Assembly: GCA_009784625.1 (NCBI GenBank) | Contig: WRBI01000001.1 | Coordinates: 62,001-126,000 of the forward strand | DNA length: 64,000 bases | Origin: Oscillospiraceae bacterium | Lineage (GTDB): Bacteria > Bacillota > Clostridia > Oscillospirales > Ruminococcaceae | Reading direction: 5' to 3' | Part shown: positions 54,692 to 63,797 of the stretch, piece by piece | Layout: each line of letters begins with the position of its first letter | Position numbering within the stretch: position 1 is the stretch's first letter | Notes under the pieces: model-generated | Told to the model about the DNA's origin: nothing | The model's input: only the letters and a program-made list of their open reading frames with translations | The model's database searches: none | Made by a program: the position numbers and the translations under genes

Positions 54692-57394
54692 TTACAAATC
54701 CGCGAACTCGAACTCATCCGGCCTTGCCTTGACCCCTCCCCGCTCAAGGGAGATAACCGGGTCATCGTGCGGCAAAACCAGATCAAAGGGCGGGTCACCG
54801 TCGCTGCTGTTCGGCTCGGCGGTAAAGCTCTCGTCTTTTCGCGTTTGGTTAAGCATAGCGGTCTCCGCGCCCGCAAGGCGCATTTCCATCCACCGCTCTT
54901 TTGAAATCATCACCTGGCGGGGCTTGCTGCCCTCAAACGGGCCGACAATCCCCTTCTGCTCAAGCTGATCGATAATCCGCGCCGCGCGGGCGTAGCCAAG
55001 CTTGAGGCGGCGCTGTAATTGGGAGGTGGATGCCTGCCCGGCCTCGACCACACACTCGATGGCCTGGGGCAGCATTTCGTCCTCGCCGCTTTCGGCCTCC
55101 GGGTCGGACGCACCGCCCTTGCCTTTGGTAACCACTGCGTGGCGGTCAATTTCTTCGATGATCGCCTTGTCGTAGTCCACAGCCGCGCTCTCTTTGATAA
55201 ACCCGATTACCGACTCAACTTCCGGCTCGGTGACAAAACATCCCTGCACCCGAACCGGCTTTGACACCCCAACCGGATAGAACAGCATATCCCCGCGGCC
55301 AAGAAGCTTCTCGGCTCCGCCCATATCCAGAATCGTCCGGCTGTCCACCTGGGAGGAGACCGCGAACGCGATCCGGCTGGGGACATTGGCCTTGATTATC
55401 CCGGTGATTACGTCGACAGACGGGCGTTGGGTGGCAATGACCAGGTGCATCCCGGCCGCGCGGGCCATTTGGGCCAGCCGGCAGATGTTGTCCTCAACTT
55501 CACTGGGCGCGGCCATCATCAGGTCGGCCAGCTCATCGATCACAATCACCATTTTAGGCATGGCCTCAAGGTTTTCGCGCTCGGCCGCCAGCCGGTTATA
55601 CCCGGCCAGATCCTTGACCCCGTTAGCCGCGAACAGCTTGTAGCGCTCCATCATCTGGCTGACCGCCCAGCCCAGCGCGCCCGCCGCCTTTTTCGGCTCG
55701 GTCACCACCGGCACAAGCAGATGTGGTATCCCGTTGTAAACGCCCAGCTCGACCACTTTCGGGTCAACCAAAAGCAGCTTGACTTCGTCCGGGGTATACT
55801 TGTAAAGCAAACTCATGATGATCGAGTTGATACAGACCGATTTGCCCGACCCGGTTGACCCGGCGATCAGCACATGCGGCATCTTGCCGATGTCGGCCAG
55901 TATGATATTCCCGGCAATGTCTTTGCCCAGCGCGATGGTCAAAACCCCGGCCGATGAGGTGAATTCAACCGACTCGATCATCTCACGGATGTTGACCATG
56001 CTCACGTTTTTGTTGGGAACTTCCACCCCGACCGCCGCTTTGTTGGGGATCGGCGCCTCAATGCGGATGCCCGCCGTCGCAAGATTCAGGGCAATGTCAT
56101 CGGCCAGGCCGGTGATCTTGCTGATCTTGACCCCGGCGGAGGGCTGCAACTCATATCGGGTGACCGACGGCCCGCGGCAGATGTCGGTGATCCGGGTCTG
56201 AACGCCGAAGCTTTTGAGGGTGTCGACCAAAGTTTGCGCGTTGTTTTTGAGCTCTTCGCTCACATCCACGCTGGAAGGCCCTGTGCCGGCCTGCAAAAGC
56301 GTAGTAGGCGGAAAGATATACTCAGGCGGCGGCAGTGGCGCGGGCGGGGTGGCGGTTGGGTATACGATCGGCTCCATCACCGGCTCGGGGACCGCTTCTT
56401 CCCAGCCGGGTTCGGCGGCCTGCCCGACAAACCGGTCGACGATCTCGAAGATTTCCTGTTTTTCTTCCCGGCGCTCGGCACTCAGGATGTCCTCTTCCAG
56501 CGGGTGAACCGGCTCGGCTTCAATTTCCGCGGCCGCCCCCTGCAGCTGTTCAGCCGGGATGAACTCGACGTGGTCTTCCCGGAAAGCCTGCGCTGGCCTG
56601 AACGAGGGCGCGGCGGGGTGAATCTCAATCGGCGGATCGTCAAAAACCGGATGATCCGGGCTTACTACCGTGTCCTCACTGATGTCCACGTCAAAGGCGG
56701 TGAAGACCGGCTGGCTTTTAGCCGCCTTGGTTTCTTTGGCCGCCTGTTTGGCCATCTTTTTTTGGGTTGCGGCCTCCCGGCGCTCGCCCCGCTCCTGCAT
56801 TTTTTCGGCGAAGCTTTCTTCCAGCCCCTCGACCGGCTTTCTGGCCGCGCGAATCAGGCCGATCAGGGTCGATCCGGTAATCAGCATAGCCAGCACAAAA
56901 ATCAACAGCGAGATGATGATGGAAGCCCCTGTCCGCTCAAAAAAGAAGAGAAGCGGAAAAGCAAAAACCGCGCCGGCCAAACCGCCCCCGCCGGGCAGCT
57001 GCCCGGTCGCGTACAGCGCGATGATGTTGTCGACAAAGGTCTCCTCCCCCGGCAGACCGGGGCCAAAGATGGTAAACGCACCCGCGAGGACCAAAATCAG
57101 CAGGCTGACCTGCCAGACCTTGGCCTTGACCGAAGAGAGTGGTTTTTCCATAGCGGCGATCACCGCGATATAAACGAGCAAAGGCGCCCAAAAGTAGGCG
57201 CTGATCCCAAACATGCCGAACAGAAGGTTGTGTATTGTCCGCCAGAGCCTGTCCCCTTCAATAAAAGTGAGCGCCCCCAACAGTATCCCCAAAGCGAAGA
57301 GTATAACCGCCCACATCTGTTTTTTTGCGCCGGATGCAGCCGCCGGTTCTTTCTTATTTGGTTTTTTCGGCTTTGCCGCCGTGCGTCCCGCCAT
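54692..57394 (-). CDS. ftsK: DNA translocase FtsK/SpoIIIE
   Basis: Pumps DNA through the division or sporulation septum. Residues ~25–185 carry 4–5 membrane helices, followed by a variable acidic/proline linker (~190–370) and the motor. Walker A is AGSTGSGKS at ~510–519, Walker B is [13 protein letters not shown], and the motor also has [12 protein letters not shown]. The C-terminal gamma winged helix (~795–850, [17 protein letters not shown]) recognises orienting DNA sequences. At 900 aa it is slightly longer than SpoIIIE because of the linker. Downstream of ylzJ and uppP, as commonly near spoIIIE in Bacillota. Confidence 0.95.
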   Translation of the reverse strand: MAGRTAAKPKKPNKKEPAAASGAKKQMWAVILFALGILLGALTFIEGDRLWRTIHNLLFGMFGISAYFWAPLLVYIAVIAAMEKPLSSVKAKVWQVSLLILVLAGAFTIFGPGLPGEETFVDNIIALYATGQLPGGGGLAGAVFAFPLLFFFERTGASIIISLLIFVLAMLITGSTLIGLIRAARKPVEGLEESFAEKMQERGERREAATQKKMAKQAAKETKAAKSQPVFTAFDVDISEDTVVSPDHPVFDDPPIEIHPAAPSFRPAQAFREDHVEFIPAEQLQGAAAEIEAEPVHPLEEDILSAERREEKQEIFEIVDRFVGQAAEPGWEEAVPEPVMEPIVYPTATPPAPLPPPEYIFPPTTLLQAGTGPSSVDVSEELKNNAQTLVDTLKSFGVQTRITDICRGPSVTRYELQPSAGVKISKITGLADDIALNLATAGIRIEAPIPNKAAVGVEVPNKNVSMVNIREMIESVEFTSSAGVLTIALGKDIAGNIILADIGKMPHVLIAGSTGSGKSVCINSIIMSLLYKYTPDEVKLLLVDPKVVELGVYNGIPHLLVPVVTEPKKAAGALGWAVSQMMERYKLFAANGVKDLAGYNRLAAERENLEAMPKMVIVIDELADLMMAAPSEVEDNICRLAQMARAAGMHLVIATQRPSVDVITGIIKANVPSRIAFAVSSQVDSRTILDMGGAEKLLGRGDMLFYPVGVSKPVRVQGCFVTEPEVESVIGFIKESAAVDYDKAIIEEIDRHAVVTKGKGGASDPEAESGEDEMLPQAIECVVEAGQASTSQLQRRLKLGYARAARIIDQLEQKGIVGPFEGSKPRQVMISKERWMEMRLAGAETAMLNQTRKDESFTAEPNSSDGDPPFDLVLPHDDPVISLERGGVKARPDEFEFADL

Positions 57395-57422
57395 TTGACC
57401 TTAACCCCCGTGTATTGTGATC

Positions 57423-57554
57423 TTAACCCAACAGCCCCGCTATCAAATTCCGAATCGGGGCGGCTGTAAATATTCCGGTGACCACCCCTAATACTGCCAT
57501 GATGATGTAAGCGCGCCGTGACGTTTTCGGCTTGCCCGGTTCCCTTTTTTCCAT
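57423..57554 (-). CDS. 43-aa small membrane protein between uppP and ftsK
   Basis: The ribosome site AGGAGG overlaps the uppP stop codon, and ATG follows eight bases later. The peptide starts MEKREPGKPK, is basic for 15 residues and then has one hydrophobic helix (~16–31), ending LIAGLLG. Tight coupling to uppP and ftsK makes it a credible gene; it is too short for many gene callers. Function unknown. Confidence 0.65.
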   Translation of the reverse strand: MEKREPGKPKTSRRAYIIMAVLGVVTGIFTAAPIRNLIAGLLG

Positions 57555-57566
57555 TTTAGCCGCCTC

Positions 57567-58439
57567 CTATCCTATAATCATGGCGCGGATCATGCCGTCG
57601 GTAAAGTGCTCGACCGTCGCCACCCCAAGTACCAAAATCCCCAGCACCAGGGTATACCACGCGAAGTATTTAAACTTATCCGAAACCACCAGCCAGCGTA
57701 TTGCGCGGATGGCCAAAAGTCCAAAGATGAGCGAGAACAAAATGCCGATCACCATAGCCGATACAGGGTAGCTGACCCCCTCGTGTATGGCCTCGCGCAT
57801 CTCAAGTATGCTGGCCCCCAACACTGCCGGAACCCCCATAATGAACGAAAAGGCAACCGCGTACTTGCGGTCCAGCCCCATGATCAAGCCGGCCGCAATG
57901 GTCGAACCCGACCGGCTGATTCCCGGCACGGCCGCAAACGCCTGCATAGTCCCGATCACCAGCGCGTCCCGCGCCTTCATGTCCTTGGCCGTCTTGTAAC
58001 CCTTGATGCACCGCTCAGACAAAAACAAAATCCCGCTGGTGAACAAAAACGCAAACCCCTCAACAAACAAGCTGTCATTGGTAGCAACCGCCGTAAGCCA
58101 ATCTCGCAAGAAGACGGTGATGATCAGCGGGAAGAGGGAGAGTATGAGCAAAACGATCATCCGGCGCTTTGGGTTGGCCGTCTTCCACTTAAACCGGCCG
58201 CGAAAGACATCCGGCAGCATCTTAAAGAACTCTACCACCAGACCGGCAATCGTGCTCCAAAAAGCCAGCACAACGGCCAGCAATGTGCCCACATGCAAAA
58301 GGACGGTAAAGAAGAGGCCGTATTCCGACCCCTGCCCGGTAAAATACTGCACAAGTGAGAGATGCCCTGAACTTGAAACAGGCAGGAACTCGGTCAGCCC
58401 CTGCACAATGCCTTGAAAGATCGCGTTGCCTATGGTCAT
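57567..58439 (-). CDS. uppP: Undecaprenyl-diphosphatase
   Basis: Recycles the lipid carrier of cell-wall synthesis by removing a phosphate from undecaprenyl diphosphate at the membrane; the enzyme is also linked to bacitracin resistance. The 290-aa polytopic protein has the BacA motifs QGLTEFLPVSSSGHL (with catalytic Glu and Ser) and PGISRSGSTIAAGL. The length fits the family. It is placed between ylzJ and the 43-aa gene. Confidence 0.96.
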   Translation of the reverse strand: MTIGNAIFQGIVQGLTEFLPVSSSGHLSLVQYFTGQGSEYGLFFTVLLHVGTLLAVVLAFWSTIAGLVVEFFKMLPDVFRGRFKWKTANPKRRMIVLLILSLFPLIITVFLRDWLTAVATNDSLFVEGFAFLFTSGILFLSERCIKGYKTAKDMKARDALVIGTMQAFAAVPGISRSGSTIAAGLIMGLDRKYAVAFSFIMGVPAVLGASILEMREAIHEGVSYPVSAMVIGILFSLIFGLLAIRAIRWLVVSDKFKYFAWYTLVLGILVLGVATVEHFTDGMIRAMIIG

Positions 58440-58511
58440 TTGTATACCGCCTAACTATGTAGTGCAGAGAGCGCCGCCCTCTGCCTGATCTGCCCTATTT
58501 ATACAGTGCGT

Positions 58512-58712
58512 CTAACCGCGAAAAATACTGCCCGGCTTATACTCGTTTTTAAGGTAAAGGGCAGGGTCAGTCGAATACAGCCTGGTAGCTACAAACCCCT
58601 GTGGGGTATCCTGCCCCTCCAGCTGGCCGCCCGCAACCGCGATCGCGCGTATTCTCGACGGCTTTTCATCCTCCAAAAGATATTGGATCGGCGTAACGGA
58701 GTGTATGATCAT
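58512..58712 (-). CDS. ylzJ: YlzJ-like protein
   Basis: A 66-aa small protein with the YlzJ pattern: an N-terminal [12 protein letters not shown] and a C-terminal [10 protein letters not shown] then PGSIF. Its ATG overlaps the tepA stop (ATGA), so its translation normally depends on tepA. This coupling is now at risk because tepA is interrupted. Function of the family is unknown; it is conserved next to tepA and spoIIIE in Bacillota. Confidence 0.85.
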   Translation of the reverse strand: MIIHSVTPIQYLLEDEKPSRIRAIAVAGGQLEGQDTPQGFVATRLYSTDPALYLKNEYKPGSIFRG

Positions 58713-59515
58713 CGCCCGCCACCCGTTTTCATTGTATGCGAATCACCTTTCGGCGTATGCGCCTGACTGACCGCGGGCTGCTTTTTGGGCGGGCGCCCTT
58801 TGGGCTTGCCCTCCAGCTGTGCCATCGCGCGCGGGCTGGCGACTTTCGGCAGCTCTTTTTGCCCCGCGGGCGGGCGGCCTCTCGGTTTTTTGGTTTCCTG
58901 TGCTTTCTGCTCTTTTGCCTTGCGTTTCTTATCCTTTTCGATCAGATCATACAGGCGATTGGTGGCATCACTCAGCCCGCCCAAATTATCGATTAACCCG
59001 CACTTGACTGCCTCTGACCCATCCAGAACGGTACCGACATCCATGACCAGCTCCCCGGTCTTCATCATCAGCTCACGAAACTTCTTCGAGCTGATCCGCG
59101 AATTATCTTCCACAAACCGTACAATTCGCTCCTGCATCTTGTCGAAGTAGCTGAGTGTTTGCGGCACACCCAACACCAGCCCATTCATACGCACCGGATG
59201 GATGGTCATAGTGGCCGAGGGCGCAATATAACTGGCCATTGCGCTGACCGCCAGCGGCACCCCGATCGAGTGCCCGCCGCCCAGCACAAGCGAAACAGTC
59301 GGCTTGCGCATCCCTGAGACCAGCTCGGCGATGGCCAGCCCGGCCTCTACATCCCCGCCCACCGTGTTTAAAATAATCAACAGCCCTTCGATATCCGGGT
59401 CTTCTTGTATAGCCACCAGCTGCGGGATGACGTGCTCGTATTTGGTAGTTTTGTTCTGCGGCGGGAGGATGTAATGCCCCTCGATCTGTCCCGATATTGT
59501 AATTGTAGGCAGCGG
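58709..59515 (-). pseudogene. tepA: ClpP-like TepA protease, 5'-truncated by element insertion
   Basis: The frame encodes a ClpP/crotonase-type serine protease domain: [41 protein letters not shown], and [11 protein letters not shown] with the nucleophile Ser, then [10 protein letters not shown]. Reading upstream, it runs without break to the TAA of the serine recombinase at 59516–59518. The N-terminal ~40–50 residues expected in TepA are missing. The first usable start is GTG 59416, without a ribosome site, so little or no product is expected unless the element is excised. The C-terminal ~60 residues are basic and proline-rich. Confidence 0.85.
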
Positions 59516-59520
59516 TTAGA
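59500..59520. other. Left junction (att site) of the integrated element in tepA
   Basis: Homology to TepA is continuous up to about CCTACAATTACAATATCGGG (59496–59515, minus strand), and recombinase coding ends at 59516. The crossover core must therefore lie within the last recombinase codons or the first ~20 bases of tepA. The partner site lies beyond the window. Confidence 0.65.
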
Positions 59521-61099
59521 AGTTGTAGACGATTTCCAGCCCAAACTCGTTGGTTTCGCCATCCCGCTCGCCTACGCGGATGACCTCGATGAACGCCCGC
59601 ACAATGTCGCGGTCAAGCTCTAGGAAGTCTTGGTACTGCGCGATGATATTCGCCACCCGGTCGCCTGCATTCTGCTTCTCGTGCAACTTGTCGAGCTGGG
59701 CTTGGATGTGCTTGTCGTCAGCTTCCAGCTTTTCGCGCTTGTCCCGCAGGTTCGCTGATATAAGCGCGAAGTCATTTTCGGACAGCGCACCGCTCGTCTT
59801 GTCGATATACGAGCTACTCAGAGCATCGCTGACACGCTTTAGCTCGAACACAATCTTATCCTTTGCGCGTTGCAGGGCAGCAATCTCGCCGCTGAAATCC
59901 CGGCTGTGCGCGTGTTTGGCGAGTTGTTCCGGATCACAGTAGAGAGTGATGATGTTGCGAATGCGCTCGGTCAGCTCATCTACCAACACATCATATTTTA
60001 CCATAGCACAGGTGCATTTAGCAATGCCCGACTTTCGACCCGCACAGCGGAGATATTTGGTACTCTTATTCAGCCGCCCGGAGCCGGAGGTAATCAGCGA
60101 CCGACCACACACCTTACACTTGATTATACCGGCAAAGATGTTTGAAACCGCTCGACTTGTGCTAGCGTTGCGGTTGTGCAATCCACGGGTAGCCTTTGCC
60201 GTTTGAACCCGCTCGTAGTCCTCTTTGCTCACAATCAGTTCGTGTGTATTCTCGACCACAATCCAATCGTCTGGGGTCCTCTCTTTCGATGTCTTTGACT
60301 TGTAGGTAGCCTTGCCGTAACGGTTCTGAACCAGTGTCCCGGTGTAATTGGGGTTGCGCAGTATATGCCAAACCGTGTGGTCGCTCCAAAGAAGCACATC
60401 GGCGGCCTCGTCACTTCGATTGGACTTGATGCCATTGATTTGGCGGTATTTGCTTGGGCAAGGCACACCCTCGTCATTTAAGCAGTTGGCAATTGCCTTA
60501 TTGCCGTAACCATCGAGATAGAGCTTGTAGATGCGCTGAACCACGGCGGCGGCCTCTGGGTCTATGATAAGCTTATGCTTGTCCTGCGGGTCTTTGAGGT
60601 AGCCGTATGGCGCGAACGCTCCGGTGTACTGCCCCTGCTTTTTCTTGCCGGTCATGGTCGCGCGAATGTTCTCGGACAAGTCCTCTAAGTACCACTGGTT
60701 GACCAGCGAGTTGATTTGGATGTTCTTGCGGCTACCCTTTTGTGAGCTGTCAGCGTAATCGGTAAGGCTGATGAAGCGGATTTGCCATTCAATAAACAGG
60801 CCGTTGATGTATTTTTCGACCATTGCGACATCGCGGGCGAAGCGGGACAAGGATTTGCACAGCACCACGCCGAACTTTCGCTGGCGGGCATCCGCGAGCA
60901 TCCGGTTGAACGCCGGACGGGTGCCATCCGAGCCGGAGTAGTCCTCATCGGAGTAGATGTCAAAAATGTCCCACCCGCGCTCGGTGGCGTAATCGACAAG
61001 CATATTACGCTGGTTGGTGATGGATTCGCTGTCATCGCCCTTGCTGACCTTATCGCGGTCTTCTTCGGACAGTCGGATGTATATCGCCGCATTCATCAT
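59516..61099 (-). CDS. Large serine recombinase / integrase
   Basis: A 527-aa site-specific recombinase. The resolvase domain (~1–150) has the nucleophile Ser11 in AAIYIRLSEEDRD, SLSRFARD and DEDYSGSDGTRPAFNRML. The Recombinase domain follows (~165–290, YGYLKDPQDK). A zinc ribbon (~315–360) contains CKVCGRSLI and a later paired Cys (KCTC). A coiled coil (~395–475) follows. Start ATG 61099 with GGAGGG eight bases upstream; the frame extends upstream but lacks a ribosome site. Its own promoter is at 61131–61159. The gene ends at the junction with tepA, so the enzyme most likely inserted, and may excise, this element. Confidence 0.94.
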   Translation of the reverse strand: MMNAAIYIRLSEEDRDKVSKGDDSESITNQRNMLVDYATERGWDIFDIYSDEDYSGSDGTRPAFNRMLADARQRKFGVVLCKSLSRFARDVAMVEKYINGLFIEWQIRFISLTDYADSSQKGSRKNIQINSLVNQWYLEDLSENIRATMTGKKKQGQYTGAFAPYGYLKDPQDKHKLIIDPEAAAVVQRIYKLYLDGYGNKAIANCLNDEGVPCPSKYRQINGIKSNRSDEAADVLLWSDHTVWHILRNPNYTGTLVQNRYGKATYKSKTSKERTPDDWIVVENTHELIVSKEDYERVQTAKATRGLHNRNASTSRAVSNIFAGIIKCKVCGRSLITSGSGRLNKSTKYLRCAGRKSGIAKCTCAMVKYDVLVDELTERIRNIITLYCDPEQLAKHAHSRDFSGEIAALQRAKDKIVFELKRVSDALSSSYIDKTSGALSENDFALISANLRDKREKLEADDKHIQAQLDKLHEKQNAGDRVANIIAQYQDFLELDRDIVRAFIEVIRVGERDGETNEFGLEIVYNF

Positions 61100-61130
61100 T
61101 GCGGTGTCCCTCCACATCGTGATTGATTCA

Positions 61131-61159
61131 ATTATACACGATTTGGACAATGTTTGCAA
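61131..61159 (-). promoter_or_regulatory. Promoter of the serine recombinase gene
   Basis: On the minus strand TTGCAA (61154–61159), a 17-base spacer and TATAAT (61131–61136). Transcription would begin about 25 bases before the start codon. Confidence 0.8.
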
Positions 61160-61167
61160 GTGCACAG

Positions 61168-61197
61168 AATATGTAAAGGGCGCTGTGATGCGCCCTT
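61168..61197 (-). terminator. Terminator after the 107-aa gene, just upstream of the recombinase promoter
   Basis: AAGGGCGC/GCGCCCTT stem with loop ATCACA, followed on the minus strand by TACATATT. It separates the small gene at 61210 from the recombinase. Confidence 0.7.
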
Positions 61198-61209
61198 GCG
61201 TGTGGTAAA

Positions 61210-61533
61210 TTATCCCGCCTTTGGCTGATTTGTTGCTTCAGTCTGTTTCTGTTTGTTGTTTTCAAGCTGTATCATCAGCCTTGTGACTGCTTCGCGGCGG
61301 TCGTCGTCTGACTGAGCTTTGAATGTTTCGGTGACTTGCATACTGTTACCATTCCTCCGTTGGGGAGATTTGGTAGTAGTATGCGTAGTAGGCGCAGGGT
61401 TTATGCGTTGTGGAATCGCAGCGACCTTTTCTCTTTGCTTTTGGGAGAGGATTCGGGGCAGATGTATAACCGTGGCAGGCTTGTATTGAAAGGTCATAGT
61501 TTGCGTGATTTCTCGATAACTGGTCTGGTTCAT
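61210..61533 (-). CDS. Small protein of the mobile element, unknown function
   Basis: 107 aa, with ACGGAGG five bases before the ATG. The N-terminal 60 residues are basic, Thr/Pro/Gln-rich and look disordered. The C-terminal 43 residues (from internal Met65, MQVTETFKAQSDDDRRE) are helical and charged. The C-terminal part could be made separately from ATG 61341, which has GGAGG 12 bases upstream. Small proteins of this kind often precede recombinases in clostridial elements, but I recognise no family. Confidence 0.55.
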   Translation of the reverse strand: MNQTSYREITQTMTFQYKPATVIHLPRILSQKQREKVAAIPQRINPAPTTHTTTKSPQRRNGNSMQVTETFKAQSDDDRREAVTRLMIQLENNKQKQTEATNQPKAG

Positions 61534-61909
61534 GCGGGCCTCCGTAATATTAAATTTTCAAAGTGCGGACCCGCCGAAGCGGGCAGTGTAATGTATATAA
61601 GCAACCCTCCTGTCGTTGATGGCCTTGTAATCTCTGGCCTACTGCCGGATTCTATGTAGGCCTATTGCACCCCACTCCACGAAACGGAGAAGGAACAAGA
61701 GCATGGTTTACCACAACTTAGCCGTGATTTTTGGAGCAAAAGGTATATTTACCTTACCTACCCGAAAAACCGAAAATATCAAAAACACAAACCCTTTAAT
61801 TATCAGCTTTTTTGGTTGCGAAAAACGCTAATTTGCTGACATACCCGTGACGTATTATGCCGACAAGAAAGGAAGCGTGCAACTGTTAAGTACGTATCTC
61901 TTGCCCCCT
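61534..61909. other. Intergenic stretch between the small gene and the ATPase gene
   Basis: 376 bp, becoming AT-rich towards the right. I find no credible gene. A CCCGC-TTCG-GCGGG hairpin lies at about 61569–61584, upstream of the small gene on the minus strand. Nothing else is identified. Confidence 0.5.
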
Positions 61910-62890
61910 TCATTCCTTGCCCTCTTCCGGCATGAGCGTCCAGAGCCACTGGTTGCCTTTTTTGAATGTGCGCACACCCAACACCGCCTTCGCAGTTTTG
62001 AGTGTTCGGGCAGATATGTTTTGGTCTTTCGCCTTGCTGAACATTTCAGAGGCGGATACAATCTTGTCGGATAATTCCGATTCCAATAGAGCGACTGCCT
62101 TTTCGGATACACCTTCCTTGTCAGCCACCACACCGCCGCCCTTCAATATTTCGTCAATGGTGATGGGGTGTGCGCCGATCCAGCGAAAGCCTGTTTCGGG
62201 GTTCAGCTCAAATGCAATTGACTGACCCTCCGGAGCAAGATTGGACTTCCCGTGGGCAAACGCCTTCATGTTCGGGGCATCCTTAATTCTACCAAGTGTT
62301 AGCACGCTGCGCGCGGCGGCGAAAATATCTATACTCCCCAAGCCCCGGTATTGACTTTTGCCACCACTCTTATTCAGGTGTCCAACAATGATAATCGCGC
62401 AGCCCGTTCTCTCTGCCACAGCACCCAACCGTTTGAACACAGGGCGAATCTCGTTAGCCCTGTGCATATCTACGCCCGCGCCAAGATAGGCCTGCAGAGG
62501 GTCGAGTATAAACAGCTTGGCGCCTGTTCTTACGATGGCTTGCTCTATACGCTCATCCAACATGGAGAGTTCGCTGTCACCCTCGTCAATCACATGGATG
62601 CGATCGCAATCGGCGCCCAACGATAGCAGGCGCGGCTTGATGGTATCGGCCAGCCCATCCTCCGCCGTTTGGTAGATGACGCTCATGGGTGACAGTGCTT
62701 CTTCGCATTCAGGCAGCAAGTCGCCCTTTGTCGCAGACGCGGTGATGGCTAAGACAACGGTGGTTTTCCCACCGCCGCCATCCCCTTGGATGATGGTGAT
62801 CTTCCCGAATGGTATGTAGGGTCTCCACAGCCAGTGGACTTCTTGGGGTACGATGTCCCGCATTGCGATGAGTGTTAGTTTGTCTTTCAC
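61910..62890 (-). CDS. RepA-like AAA family ATPase/helicase of the mobile element
   Basis: A 326-aa RecA-fold ATPase (AAA_25 / RepA type). Walker A is GDGGGGKTT (~37–45), the sensor region is YQTAEDGLADTIKPRL, Walker B is LFILDPLQAYLG, and IIIVGHLNKSGG and GLGSIDIFAAARS follow. The C-terminal ~90 residues resemble a winged-helix (KAVALLESEL, SARTLKTAKAVLGV). Such proteins load or act as replicative helicases of plasmids, phages and ICEs. The start is GTG 62890 with GAAGGAGAGG upstream. It is preceded by an unusual repeated leader. Confidence 0.88.
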   Translation of the reverse strand: MKDKLTLIAMRDIVPQEVHWLWRPYIPFGKITIIQGDGGGGKTTVVLAITASATKGDLLPECEEALSPMSVIYQTAEDGLADTIKPRLLSLGADCDRIHVIDEGDSELSMLDERIEQAIVRTGAKLFILDPLQAYLGAGVDMHRANEIRPVFKRLGAVAERTGCAIIIVGHLNKSGGKSQYRGLGSIDIFAAARSVLTLGRIKDAPNMKAFAHGKSNLAPEGQSIAFELNPETGFRWIGAHPITIDEILKGGGVVADKEGVSEKAVALLESELSDKIVSASEMFSKAKDQNISARTLKTAKAVLGVRTFKKGNQWLWTLMPEEGKE

Positions 62891-63270
62891 GAAACCTCTC
62901 CTTCACTATTTTATTGTTCGAGAGAAAACGCCTCTCACTACTTAGGACGGAAGTCGGCCAAATGGTGCATTGTAAATTGCATAAATTTATCATTCGAGAG
63001 AAAACGCCCCTCACTACTTAGGACAAAAATCAACAAAATGGGGCCCATGCAAATTACACAAACTTTTGACGTGTTTTTTGACATCGGAAAAATCTCCTTA
63101 ACAGACGGATAAAAATGGGGTGATTATTCGGGTTGTCTTGGGTTGCGATAAGTGTTAGTTTGCCTTTCACAAAACTACTTCTTCATCGATTTATAGTTCG
63201 AGAGAAAAACACCTCTCACTACCTAGGACTGAAATCGGCAAAGTGTTAAGTCGCAAATTGCACAAACTTT
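62860..63270 (-). repeat. Repeated leader modules upstream of the ATPase gene, including a degenerate copy of its 5' end
   Basis: A ~32-bp core (TTCGAGAGAAAACGCCTCTC plus ACTACTTAGGAC) occurs at 62917–62948, 62993–63024 and 63197–63229, each followed by a similar AAATTGCATAAA-type tail; the first two units are directly tandem (76 bp). Bases 63145–63270 also repeat 62864–62990, including the ATPase start region (GTG-AAA-GGC-AAA-CTA, compare GTG-AAA-GAC-AAA-CTA). Each core forms a hairpin GAGAG/CTCTC with compensatory change. Spacing is too irregular for CRISPR. Confidence 0.8.
62938..63084 (-). CDS. Possible 48-aa leader peptide overlapping the repeats
   Basis: ATG 63084 has AAGGAG nine bases upstream. 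The frame runs through repeat 2 and stops exactly in repeat 1, where the core supplies the TAG. It begins MSKNTSKVCVIC and contains a short hydrophobic run. It may be a regulatory leader or chance. Confidence 0.25.
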   Translation of the reverse strand: MSKNTSKVCVICMGPILLIFVLSSEGRFLSNDKFMQFTMHHLADFRPK

Positions 63271-63449
63271 TCGCCAGTTTTATGGCGCAAATTAAAATTC
63301 ACCTTTAACAGTCGGGATTTTTTTGCACAATGGTAAACTACACAAACTTCGATCTTCTTTTTTGACGCAGCCTCAAAAACATCCACTTATATATCTACAG
63401 GAAAAAGAACTGATTGTTCGGGGCACCTTATAAATACATTCATGATACG

Positions 63450-63632
63450 TTTTACAAGCAGTGGGTGCGCATATGCACACCCGCCATCCGCTTCGCTCCG
63501 GCCGCTTGTTGGGCGGCGCCCAAACCCGCAGGGAACGCTGTTCCCTTAAAGCCGCTTCGCGTCTGCTGCGTGTCCTGCGGACGCTAAATAACGGACAGCC
63601 TGCGGCTATCAGAGAATCCTCCCAAAAGCTAA
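63450..63632 (+). ncRNA. Candidate structured RNA, GC-rich island in AT-rich DNA
   Basis: Within AT-rich flanks lies ~190 bp of GC-rich sequence full of small hairpins: GGGTG-(GCATATGC)-CACCC, AGGGAAC/GTTCCCT with a 3-base loop, GTCC-TGC-GGAC and AGCC-TGC-GGCT. It is followed at once by a terminator. The open frame here is not protein-like. No known RNA family was recognised. Confidence 0.35.
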
Positions 63633-63660
63633 GCCCGAGGCATAAATCCCCGGGCCTTTA
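63633..63660 (+). terminator. Hairpin terminator before the vsr promoter
   Basis: GCCCGAGG and CCCCGGGC pair (one mismatch) around CATAAAT, followed by CTTTAAG. Confidence 0.6.
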
Positions 63661-63687
63661 AGTATTACGAAATGGCGGCACAACCTG

Positions 63688-63716
63688 TTGCAGTGGCAGT
63701 TTTAGCATGGTATAAT
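63688..63716 (+). promoter_or_regulatory. Promoter of the vsr gene
   Basis: TTGCAG (63688–63693), a 17-base spacer and a perfect TATAAT (63711–63716). AAAGGAGG and the vsr ATG follow about 65–80 bases later. Confidence 0.82.
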
Positions 63717-63797
63717 ATTTATATACTACACGCGCCATTTTCTTAGCATGTATGTTGCAGATTGTCTGTGCCACCGCAAAAGGAGGTTGCAACTAGC

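Noticed and set aside
56234..57469. 411-aa plus-strand frame opposite ftsK
   Set aside because: Antisense artefact over the FtsK linker and membrane region.
61931..62626. Small plus-strand frames opposite the RepA-like ATPase
   Set aside because: Antisense frames without start signals; the ATPase motifs on the minus strand are clear.
62917..63229. CRISPR array formed by the three ~32-bp repeats
   Set aside because: Only three diverged copies, with spacings of 76 and 204 bp, tails also repeated and no cas genes.
63461..63661. 66-aa plus-strand frame in the GC island
   Set aside because: Arg-rich, unusual composition, no ribosome site, and it runs across the hairpins and terminator.
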